Assembly (NCBI RefSeq): GCF_037392515.1
Contig: NC_090295.1
Location: 30,606,501-30,670,500 of the forward strand
Direction of reading: 5' to 3'
Origin: Haliotis asinina
Lineage: Eukaryota; Mollusca; Gastropoda; Lepetellida; Haliotidae
Length of the DNA: 64,000 nucleotides
Shown here piece after piece: positions 46,940-57,062 of the stretch. Below the pieces are notes generated by a model, which worked only from the letters and a program-made list of their open reading frames with translations, searched no databases and was not told where the DNA came from. A program made the translations under genes and the position numbers. Each line of letters opens with the position of its first letter. Positions within the stretch are counted from its first letter, which is position 1.

Positions 46940-49375
46940 GATGTAAACATCGCAGACGCGCTTGATGTCGGTATATTTTCAGTCGGCAGTTTTGCAGACG
47001 TATATGGCCCAGACCTGGACGAATTTGATGATGATGATGAGTTTGACTCAATCCTGGCAAACCTAACCAATTCAGGTGAATTGACCCTCGAAACCTTATT
47101 ATAACAACATTTTGGATATAAATCAGTTTGAAAGAGTTCGTCTGCTAAGAGATCAGTCAGAAAAACATCTCTCTTTTTTAAATATTTGTAAATATTTCGT
47201 TACAACATAACATAAGTACGTAATCATTTTCAACCTCGTTTATTCTCAGAAATAACAGAAAGTGCCATACCAGGACAGAATAAATATGCACCTAATGATG
47301 AGGAAACAACTGTTAGCGATGGGAACATAAACACGGGTAGGAAGTTATGGAAGTAATGAAAAACATAACAGTCCGGAACTATTAAAAAAACGCAAACAAC
47401 TTATTATAAGATTTTACGAGCTTTGTTTACAATGTTAAAATGGGGCCTGCAAATTAGTGCAATGGGCCAGCTGATTAAGATAGCCAACACAATAGATCTA
47501 CACTTGTATCTCGTGAATGGATTGGGTTTTTTTCTTTGTTATTTTCTTTCAAAATAAAAACCCAGTAAATTATTCCCACAGACACAAGAGATGAGAGACA
47601 AACAACTTTTTGGCAAAGCTGCTGCCGCTTCGCAACAATTGATGAAGCTAACTTGGACTCCATTTTTTTGGATGGCCGACCCAAATCAACCCTACGGACA
47701 ACACACTGGGGTGTTAGGATTTTTCAACGTGGGCGCAAAAGTCATAAAAACATGCATTAAACCTTGTCTCGAAAACAGAATAATACGATTATTTCCTCCT
47801 TAATTGTGAGAGAACCTCATACCATATAAGCTTCCATTATATCAATTTTTAAACACAATCACTCTTTATATGCCCAACCATAAACAAACAATATTGAACA
47901 TTGCACAAAGCCTTGTAAATAGTCCTATTTATGGACAAGATGACATCAAAATGTGAAATAAGTGCCTACCTGGTAAAGAGTATGTTTGTTTCCATTTAGA
48001 ATGGATAACACATCATGAGATATCCATCAAGTTTGAAGCACTTCCCAAAGAAAAACTGGCGTCACACCTCCGACACTTTTATGCAGAACTTCGCACTAAA
48101 CATGGCAAATTCTACTCGAAGTCTTCTTTCGTCGGAATCCGATCGGCGATTCACAGGCATCTGAGATCTCCACCGTTTGAAAGAAACATCAATATTTAGC
48201 AGGACATTGAGTTCCATAGTGCTAACAATGTTTTCACAGGAATGCTAAGAAAAATTAAAAAACTTGGTCTAGACAATGCACAACACCACGAGCCCATCTC
48301 ACAGGCAGGTCTCGCAAATATTAGAAGTTCTCTATCTGTTGACACACCAGTTCAGTTGCAGAAAAAGGTGTGGTTTGATTTGACTTTGGGCTTTGGTCGC
48401 AGGGGAAATGAAAATCAGCGTGATTTGACGATGGATTCATTTGCTGTTGAATCCGACGATGTAGGTATGGAGTATATAACAATGACACACTCCGATTCCA
48501 CCAAAAATCATCCCGGGGGGTTGCATGATAAGTTCCAGGCGAAACCCCGAATTTACGCCACTTACACTGCACCATGCCCAGTTGCTTCCTTCAAAAAGTA
48601 CATTGCAAAATTGAACAAGCAGAATCCCGCTTTCTACCAACTTCCTCGGAAGAATGTCACTGCTGGCGATCCATGCTGGTACACATTGAAACCACTTGGC
48701 CACAACACTCTGTCAGAAATGATGAAAACCATTTCAAAAGAATGCCAGGTTAGTCGCATTTACACCAATCATTGTGTTAGGGCCACCACTATCACTCTCT
48801 TGTCGCATGCCGGGGTAGAGGCACGATAAATCATCAAGCTCACTGGTCACAAAAATCAACAGTCCTTGATGAGTTACAACACTGACTCGTCGGTCAATCA
48901 GAGAAGATATTCTCCAATTCTGCAAGGTTCACATTCGACAGTCGGTACTTTAGCTTCCTCAACTGTCACCTCAAATTCAAATTTCAATCTCGCGCAGAAT
49001 GTAAATACTGCCTCGTCCACCTCCTTCCAAATTTCAAACTGTAACGTCACGGTAAACAATTTTTTCCAGGAATCTAATAAGGTCAGACCAGTCCATTATC
49101 GTGTTGGGAGAGGGTTATCCAAATAGACTGGTTTCCGTTGTATTTAGATTTGTTTATCTGAACCAAGCTGTTAAGCATTAAATTATTGCAATGTATAGAC
49201 AGTTGTTTGTTTTCTGTAGACAATACGTTTTAGGTTACGATGTATGTTAATAAATACGAAAGGCACCTATTATACCTTTCACAGACGAGTTCAATTCGCC
49301 TCTCGCGCCATGCCGGATTACGCAGTGCCTTCCGCGGAAGGAAGGAGTTCGATTTTAAATCGGTTATGGTAGAAT

Positions 49376-49533
49376 GGAGATAAACGTACTGTGTTGGAAA
49401 ATTAGATGAATGTTATGCGGAATTGATAGTCTCCGGAGACTATCAATACGCGTGAGGTTTCAAATGATTAATTTAGAGACTATCAATTCTGCATAACATT
49501 CATCTAATTTCCCAACACAGTACGTTTATCTCC
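49376..49533. repeat. Long hairpin: 58-bp inverted arms with nested palindrome
   Basis: The arms at 49,376-49,433 and 49,476-49,533 are reverse complements with two mismatches over 58 bp. The loop side includes the palindrome ATTGATAGTCTCCGGAGACT running on to ATCAAT (49,422-49,447), so two alternative stems are possible. It lies about 250 bp after the Crypton-type gene. It looks like a foldback/MITE-type element or a structural 3' end. No target duplication was clear. Confidence 0.85.
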
Positions 49534-49840
49534 TAAATATATACGTTCAAACAACTTAGGCATTCAATTCACCAAGCTCTATTTTCTACTATATTTGAGT
49601 TTAATACCTGTTTCAGTTCATGCGTTTTCTCAATTTAAGTTAAAACTCTAAATTCAAAACTCAGACTTAAGCCTGTTCCGAGGAATTGGGGCCCGGTCTC
49701 AGAAGTCTTACTTGGCGGTTGCGCAATTTGGAAGCAGCATTATGTTTAATGAATATATGCTTGTCACAGGAAATCTGGAACAGGGTGCAAGCTGTACCCC
49801 GTCTCGCACATCGGAAGTTGGCGTTCACAAAGAGAACCAG
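49534..49840. other. Spacer before transposon copy 2
   Basis: No gene or element recognised. It ends with the CAG target duplication (49,838-49,840) of the large DNA transposon. Confidence 0.5.
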
Positions 49841-50416
49841 CACTGGAAAAACAGTTCACATTTATAAGCTTTTACCTTCTTTGTAAAGACGATGTCTACA
49901 ATATATTTACAATTTTGGAAAGATGATGTTTACAAAACATTTAAAATTTGTAAATATCCACAAGGGGAGATAACTGGTGCGTGATGGTAAAACGGTTCAC
50001 GAGGCCTCAAATTCACACCTAGTAAACCCCAAAGGCTAATTACAGTTTGCCCACATGACATAATTAACGAGGTAATTGGGGCGTGAAACACGAGGGGTAG
50101 GATACTGGATGCTGATGCTCTTACTACTGTGTTCGGTGAAGTGAAGATGCATGGGTGTTTCTTTCACCATATACCAGCGGTTAAGAAAAGAATTCCGACT
50201 CGTAAACTTTTTATGTTTGGGAACAGTGAATAACAATAACCATAAATAATATCACCTTGTCACCTGTGATAATATGCTAAAAATACAGATTGTGTTGTGA
50301 TCACATAACACAAGGAAATATATGTTGCAATAACTCTTGTGGTCGATCCAACCGTTACTAATACAACCAGTGATACAGATGGGATAGATCACCTTTTAGT
50401 AGGTTTCACAATTATA

Positions 50417-51932
50417 TACTGAACATCATTGAAAACGCACCACCCCTAAAATTGTGGATTTCTAAGAGCAGAAGTGAGCAATCTATGTAAATTTTACATA
50501 TTTGTGTAGACCAATGTTTGATAAAGAAAAGAAGCAAAAAACAATCAAGCAAAACAGTGAAGATTTAATGCAGCTGACAATGAAATAAAGATGGGGTCAA
50601 AATGGAAAGTCAGTAGCGTGTATGACCCCCGTTAGCAGCAACACAAGCTGTGCAACGTCTCCTCATTGAACGGATAAGTCTCTGAATAAAGTCCTGAGGC
50701 ACTGCATTCCACTCTTGCTGCAAGGCATTGTCGAGTTCCCCAAGGTTGTTGATCTGCGGACGACGTGCGAGGCGTTGGCCGATGTAATCCCACAAGTGTT
50801 CGATGGGTGACAAATCTGGTGACAATGCAGGCCAATGAAGTAGAGGAATGTTGTTGTTAGCCAGATACTGTATCGAAACACGTGCAGTGTGGGCTCGTGC
50901 ATTGTCATGTTGAAATGTGTGCAGATCTTGATGCTGGTGAAAGAAGGGAACGACGTTGTTCTGAAGAATGTTGTCACGGTAGTAAACGGCATTCACTCTG
51001 CCACGACAAACAATCAGAGCGGTTCTGTGGTGATAACTTATCCCTCCCCACACCATAATGCTGTCTCCACCCCACCGATCGGTTTGCACAACACAATCCT
51101 GATGATAACGTTCACCCCGTCGACGCCATACCCATAGACGCCCGTCAGCATTTCGCAAGTGAAAACGCGACTCGTCGGAGAACACCACACCATGCCAACG
51201 TCGTAACAACCACACACGATGCTGTTCAGCCCATTGTCGGCGTTCACGGCGATGCCTGTCAGTCAGGATGGGTCCAACGTAAGGGCGTCGACAACGTAAC
51301 CCTGCCGCACGGAGACGGCGTCGGACGGTGGAAGCGCTGATCAAATCACGTCGACCCTGGACAGCGTTGGCGGTTCTGGCAGCGGGCAAGGTTCGATCCC
51401 GAATATGGCGCCGTACAATGTCTCGATCTTGACGAGGGGTGGTAACACGTGCCTGACCTGGGCGTTGCCGGTCCCTGCTGGTTCCTGTTTGTTGGTATCT
51501 GTTAGCAAGCCTCAGAATGGTCGAATGATGACACCCAAATCGTCGTGCAATGTTTCTGCTTGAAGCGCCGACCTGCAACATACCCAAGGCCTGTTCTCGT
51601 TCCTCTGGTGACAATCTTGGCATGGCGAAAAAACTTTACTTACGAAAGTACTGCGAAAATGAGAACGGTTTTGTGCCGAAGGTCATATATACCCCTGAAC
51701 AGCATGCTTTCTGCATGCAATTTGTGCCCTTCGTGTGTGATGTGCATGAATTTTGTTGTTTTCATGTGATGTGTTCGATGATGTGTTCGAACGATCCGTT
51801 TTTTACTGTAGAGCGTTATTTACGATCTAGTGTGTTATTATCAAAATTCCCACCATTAATTTTCCATTTCCAAAGGATTCTATTGCCTTATTTCAAAATT
51901 TACAGGTGGTGCGTTTTCAATGATGTTCAGTA
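50417..51932 (-). mobile_element. Tc1/mariner element, apparently complete
   Basis: Terminal inverted repeats begin TACTGAACATCATTGAAAAC at both ends and continue to CGCACCACC, flanked by TA (50,415-50,416 and 51,933-51,934). The total is 1,516 bp with one long transposase frame. The matching point in transposon copy 1 (about 25,636-25,642, CAAATATGATTGTG) has no insertion, which shows the element landed after the two large copies separated. Confidence 0.92.
50610..51623 (-). CDS. Tc1-type transposase, DD34E, 337 aa
   Basis: Catalyses cut-and-paste movement of the surrounding Tc1 element in the nucleus, binding the inverted repeats with an N-terminal paired-like helix-turn-helix domain (MPRLSPEEREQALGMLQVG; ARRFGCHHSTILRLANRY, residues 1-45) and a second HTH (about 65-115). 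The DDE triad is visible: FSDESRF (about 150), FQHDNARAHTA (about 241) and SPIEHLWD. Exactly 34 residues separate the second Asp from the Glu, the DD34E signature of Tc1. The length of about 340 is normal, and the ATG at 51,623 gives the standard start. The frame is open throughout, so the protein may be functional. It is arginine-rich, with a possible nuclear signal before the catalytic domain. Confidence 0.93.
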   Translation of the reverse strand: MPRLSPEEREQALGMLQVGASSRNIARRFGCHHSTILRLANRYQQTGTSRDRQRPGQARVTTPRQDRDIVRRHIRDRTLPAARTANAVQGRRDLISASTVRRRLRAAGLRCRRPYVGPILTDRHRRERRQWAEQHRVWLLRRWHGVVFSDESRFHLRNADGRLWVWRRRGERYHQDCVVQTDRWGGDSIMVWGGISYHHRTALIVCRGRVNAVYYRDNILQNNVVPFFHQHQDLHTFQHDNARAHTARVSIQYLANNNIPLLHWPALSPDLSPIEHLWDYIGQRLARRPQINNLGELDNALQQEWNAVPQDFIQRLIRSMRRRCTACVAANGGHTRY

Positions 51933-53830
51933 TATATTTGATTTTTACTGTTTCTGTTGACCGCAACAATAATCATAATCCCATAAAATTATTGAGGCGT
52001 GAAGTCCCATGCAGCCTAATGAACTGTTCCTACCTAACATACTATTTTTAGGTTTCGTGGGACTACACTTGTTGTACATGGGCTAGTTGCAGTTAACATA
52101 GTTAACATAACTAAAACAATAACTAAACAATAACTGGAATGGAACAACATGACAGACATGTGCACAGGACAAATAACAGGTTGGAGGGTTGGCATGGGAG
52201 GTTCGAGTAACTTGTTGGAAAGGCCCATCCCAATGGTGGATGATAATAATGAGATGATAAATTTCATTTTGATCCGGAGACGCAAATCAATAAACTGAAC
52301 TTGGTGCAATATAGTGCTGGCCAGACACTGCTCCCAACGAAAAAGAAACATCAAGACCTCCAGAGACAACTGCCCACCCTGGAACATAGGGCATTATTGA
52401 TATGTTGTATTACTTCGGGTATCTCGTGGAACGAAACTTTCTGAAAATAATGTAATATATGTAATATGAATTGTGACTCTGTACTGATATTGAGAAAGAT
52501 ATTACTGAACAATCAGAACTGAATGGAATGTAATGGAATATGTTTCTAGTAATAATAGTGGTAGAATATTTGGCATATTGGTAGCTCATATAATGGGTTT
52601 TTTTAATATCGTGATCAATAGTGGTAACACCAAATACTAATAAGTTATTATCCACCTTGTGCCTCTTAAAACACAGAATGGCCTATGTTCAACTTGCAGC
52701 TCATGCAAAAATATTGTATTTACAAATTTGGGGAAAACATGTTACACATTATTATCAGAGATACATCAAAACAATCAAAACCACAAAATATGAATGTTAA
52801 CTTGCTTCGTGAAATTACACGCAACATGTCATCCTTCAGCGTAACCATAACTTAGGGAAGATATTCCACCCCATAGCCTGATTAAGACCTGGGAAGGATA
52901 ACATGTAATAAATAATTGATCATCCAGTTAGCCGGGCTGTTGTTCTCACGTCGTGAATTCAATATACTAAACAGTTACTAAATGCAGGGATACTCTACAT
53001 CTCTGTGTATTGAGCTCCCTGCTAAATGATATGGTAGTCTTGAGTGTAAGAGTTCTCAACAACCTTGCTGCTGAAGGAACGCATGGCATCATCAGGATTG
53101 CCTTACTGATTTTACAAATGATATACTTGCGTTATCTGTAATATCCTCACCTGAGCTGAATGTGCCCTCTTAAGAAATATCGCTGACAGACATTCTGAAC
53201 GGCTTTGTAGATGTAAAGTCTCAAATTCACGATAGCAAAAAATGTATTTATGTTAGAGTGCAATGATTAACTGCATTTTACTATATATGTTCATATATTT
53301 ATTTATTCATATATTTATTTAGGTATCAAATCATAAGCTTCTAGCTTGTTTACCAATACATTTGTCTTCACGATTAAATATGTTTCAACCATTTATATAC
53401 ATATTACATCTAACTTCCCCCTTCTAAATATTCCATACAAAGAGGTAACAAACTAATTGTAGCAATATGGAACATTTATGAGGATGTTACTGTTAAGTTA
53501 ATTATTTTTGGTGTCTTGATGGTAAAATTGTGGATGCTCACCGAAGTCACCACAGACTAAAACAACAACATCTTCAAACAGAAAGGAAGACCATAACAGA
53601 GTATGGAAAAGCTTTTTCCCATCTTGTTGGACTTTAAAGTCAATTGTGTGTGAAATGAACTATTATTGTGCACACTGATGATGTATGATTGTGTAGCACT
53701 TTATGAATTTCTTACATTTACGCAGTTACCAAATGCAAAGCATAGTGTACAGTTATTTATGTTATGTTTTATGTATGAATGATAAATTTACAATGTATGT
53801 GCGCCGAACATAAACGAGCACACACGCACG

Positions 53831-53880
53831 CTCTCTCTCTCTCTCTCTCTTCTCTCTCTTCTCTCTCTCTCACACACACA
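53831..53880. repeat. (CT)n/(CA)n microsatellite
   Basis: Interrupted CT tract followed by a short CA tract inside transposon copy 2; copy 1 has no such tract at the matching point (about 19,780), so it expanded after the copies separated. Confidence 0.85.
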
Positions 53881-54111
53881 CCATTTAAACATTCTGTAAC
53901 ATACGTCTGGTATAGGATTATACTAATCTTTTAATTTATTAATTCGTTTGAGTATTTGCTCCAATCCACACTTATTGACAACATAGCCAATCTACTGACA
54001 CGTTTGTGAGCTTTCGTGACTACGCCAACTGCATAACACCGTTAATGAGCACCAACACAAATGGTCTTGTGACAGGTGTTACTCAGAGAATGTAGAGAGT
54101 TAGAGTGGTAA

Positions 54112-54940
54112 TATGCACCCAGACGACATTAAGAGATGTGGTTTTATTTAGACTCACCATACATGGGAACGGAACTGGACCAACAGAATTGGAGACTTTA
54201 TGACAAGGAATAATTTATCTTATATTCATAATCTTAACAGTGATATAGAAATTCTTTCTAGAGCTATGCAAAAAATTGTATTTGACGATTATGTACTGAC
54301 GCGGAACAATCGGGTTAAATTCGACTTCACACAAAATGGAAGGAATAAGTTGCGTATCTGAATATCTAAATCTGAATATTCTGCTGAGGAATATCTTAAA
54401 TACCTCGTGCCCACAGGAGTGCCCTTGCTAAGTTCCGGACTGGAGTGGCCCCGCTTCAGATTGAGACCGGGACGCTATGAAAACATCCCACTGTGTGGAA
54501 GACGTTGTTTTAATTGCCCTAATGAGATTGAAGAGCTCCACGCCCTACTAAACTGCCTACTGTACTGTGAAAGAGAGACTGCTTAATGACTGTCTGTCCT
54601 ACTTTTAACATGTTATCTGACTGTGATAAATGTCATTATATATTATCAAGTCCAAGTGTGATGTTTGAAACGGCCAGAACCTGTCACAACATTCGTTTTG
54701 AAAGAAGTATTTTGTACAATTAACTTTTACCTTTTCATATTGTATTGTATTGTATATATGCATTTTAATATTTATTGCAGACTTTTTTTGTTTATTTTTT
54801 TGCGTGTATATTTTAGTGTCTCTCATAAATCTAATACAAGATTGGTCGTATACAATTTCATTTTGTCAGATTTTATGTTGAAATGAATTTTATTTGTATA
54901 CGAGTGAGACGTTAATAAAGATTTCTTCCTCATGGGATAA
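54112..54940 (+). mobile_element. 5'-truncated LINE fragment of a second family
   Basis: About 830 bp inserted in transposon copy 2; the uninterrupted site is kept in copy 1 at about 19,487-19,491 (reverse strand GTGGTAAAATCACCGG). The coding part ends with a Cys/His tail (PRFRLRPGRYENIPLCGRR, then CFNCPNEIEELHALLNC) at about 54,450-54,580, as at the C-terminus of many LINE polymerases. The 3' part is AT-rich and ends near an AATAAAG signal at 54,915. The family differs from copies A-C. Confidence 0.7.
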
Positions 54941-55506
54941 AATCACCGGAATGAGCTTGTGTTGATGATCTAGAACACAGGCAAGACGTCTGTTTAATGG
55001 CACAAATATTCGGTATATAGGTCAATGCAAGCCGCATACATTAATGAAGTGTGTGAGACTTGTTTAATATACCTTTCTTATTCTCCTTTCTGTAACAACA
55101 AAATTCTGCTTCACGACCATTACGCCATGGCACGGGATCAGTTTTAACACATGTAATACAGCCTGTTCAGTCAGTCAATGGGTCTGGCACATTCTTGTTT
55201 AGTTCATACTGTGGGTTACTTTTAATTACTTGAACAGTGAGAGGGGAGAAATGAAGCATATTTTTTTAAATGCTTGCCATACTAGCAGTAAAAAGAACAG
55301 TCAATATAAATTCGTGACTCCTAGAACAAGGAGGATGCAGATGAGTGTTTTCAGGATTGGTTCCTAGTTGGATATAGGACATTGGACATAGGACAGCGAA
55401 AAGAAAACACACAACACATGATCAACTTTCATCTCTGCGTGCACCAGATGCAGTTGCATTGATATAAAGCACAAACGGACAATACAAAATATAGCTTATT
55501 CCTGCA

Positions 55507-57062
55507 CTTATCATGAGTAAATATGCCACATGCAAGATCCATTATGCATATCAGCAGTAAGAACTCTTAAAGAAATAATGAAATAGTAAGTCTACAGGAT
55601 GGGGATTCTTGAGAAATGACAAAATTGAAAGAAGTAGTGGTAAAGTCCTTCCTAAATTAACCAAACTTTACAAGTCTTGTAAACATCACCTTTACAAACT
55701 TGTAAATGTTTGTAAATATGACATTCATATTTTGTAAATTTTTGTAAATCACCATTTTTTTTCTTGTGCAGGAACCGCTGTAGCATTGGAAGTAGCGCCT
55801 CGCGAGATTTACAGGCCTCATTGTGCTTGATTGCTTTTCACAAAGTTCTTTGGCTCATCCATCATGATAGCATCACGATATAATCTTGCGATGTGCAGGA
55901 ATAGTTTGCCTTCAAGTGTTTTCTGATTAATGCTACAGGTCGAAGTATAAGTTGTATGACCAAGCTTACAAAAGAGCTTGGGACGTGACAATCACCATCA
56001 AGCTCATATAGTCGCCACGTACAAATGGAGAATGATATAACACTATACTTATGTCCTGGAAATTCCAAAGGGGTTTGAAAACAAAATACTTTTCAAATCA
56101 GCCTGTAATTATAGCCAGCTTAAAATTGATTCAAAATATATTTTTCAAATCTAAATCAATATTGTGACCTTAATTGACACGGATAATTTCTAATCACCAA
56201 ATCCAAAGAAACAAACATTGATAGTAAGGTTAAACCTGCTCACGAAGTAAAGGTAGCATGATGTGCTTGTTAACTGTATATTCACTTATCATGAGTAAAT
56301 ATGCCACATGCAAGATCCATTATGCATATCAGCAGTAAGAACTCTTAAAGAAATAATGAAATAGTAAGTCTACAGGATGGGGATTCTTGAGAAATGACAA
56401 AATTGAAAGAAGTAGTGGTAAAGTCCTTCCTAAATTAACCAAACTTTACAAGTCTTGTAAACATCACCTTTACAAACTTGTAAATGTTTGTAAATATGAC
56501 ATTCATATTTTGTAAATTTTTGTAAATCACCATTTTTTTTCTTGTGCAGGAACCGCTGTAGCATTGGAAGTAGCGCCTCGCGAGATTTACAGGCCTCATT
56601 GTGCTTGATTGCTTTTCACAAAGTTCTTTGGCTCATCCATCATGATAGCATCACGATATAATCTTGCGATGTGCAGGAATAGTTTGCCTTCAAGTGTTTT
56701 CTGATTAATGCTACAGGTCGAAGTATAAGTTGTATGACCAAGCTTACAAAAGAGCTTGGGACGTGACAATCACCATCAAGCTCATATAGTCGCCACGTAC
56801 AAATGGAGAATGATATAACACTATACTTATGTCCTGGAAATTCCAAAGGGGTTTGAAAACAAAATACTTTTCAAATCAGCCTGTAATTATAGCCAGCTTA
56901 AAATTGATTCAAAATATATTTTTCAAATCTAAATCAATATTGTGACCTTAATTGACACGGATAATTTCTAATCACCAAATCCAAAGAAACAAACATTGAT
57001 AGTAAGGTTAAACCTGCTCACGAAGTAAAGGTAGCATGATGTGCTTGTTAACTGTATATTCA
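55507..57062. repeat. Tandem duplication, two 778-bp units
   Basis: 55,507-56,284 is repeated as 56,285-57,062 with no difference that I could find. Each unit contains the last approx. 262 bp of transposon copy 2 (with its TTTACAA motifs), the CAG flank and about 515 bp of flanking sequence. Both junctions share CA (GCACTTATC, TTCACTTATC, ATTCAAATG), i.e. 2-bp microhomology. The short minus-strand frame present in both units has no known domain. Confidence 0.95.

Larger units (their letters stand above)
41587..49126 (+). pseudogene. Crypton-type tyrosine recombinase gene with introns, interrupted
   Basis: Crypton recombinases move DNA via Arg/His/Arg/Tyr chemistry; domesticated relatives carry a DUF3504 domain. 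Exons join in phase at good splice sites: 41,587-41,596 with 46,944-47,075 (MADV/NIADALDVG..., acidic DEFDDDDEF), 47,250-47,336, 47,582-47,728 (RFATIDEANLDSIF) and 48,000-49,126. The last holds a core-binding part (YAELRTKHGKFYSKSSFVG) and the catalytic part: GRRGNENQ, NHCVRATTITLL, TGHKNQQSL and Tyr in SYNTDS. A Ser/Asn-rich tail ends at 49,126. An LTR element with a GATG target duplication splits codons 3-4, and stops at 48,198 (TAG) and 48,827 (TAA, from likely CAA) interrupt the last exon, so the gene is dead. It could be a transposon copy or a formerly domesticated gene. Confidence 0.8.
49841..55768. mobile_element. Large TIR DNA transposon, copy 2 (CACTA/EnSpm-like, inferred)
   Basis: Starts CACTGGAAAAA at 49,841 and ends TTTTTTTCTTGTG at 55,768, flanked by CAG on both sides (49,838-49,840 and 55,769-55,771), a 3-bp target duplication as in CACTA/EnSpm elements. 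It lies in reverse orientation to copy 1 and aligns at matched points: 53,040-53,200 with 21,020-21,200, 52,260-52,400 with 25,310-25,450, and 50,220-50,400 with 25,665-25,830. It lacks about 1.9 kb of the interior of copy 1. It carries a Tc1 insertion (50,417-51,932), a LINE fragment (about 54,112-54,940) and extra sequence at about 55,045-55,400. No transposase recognised. Confidence 0.78.

Noticed and set aside
41587-49126. DIRS-type retroelement for the 47-49 kb recombinase
   Set aside because: No reverse transcriptase or split repeats are near it, and the multi-exon layout with an acidic N-terminus fits a Crypton-type gene better.
50889-51137. Plus-strand frame inside the Tc1 element
   Set aside because: It is antisense to the intact transposase.
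19019-55768. Simple inversion between the two transposon copies as the cause of the mismatched flanks
   Set aside because: Swapping flanks as an inversion would require does not yield matching target duplications, whereas copy 2 already has CAG on both sides as it stands.
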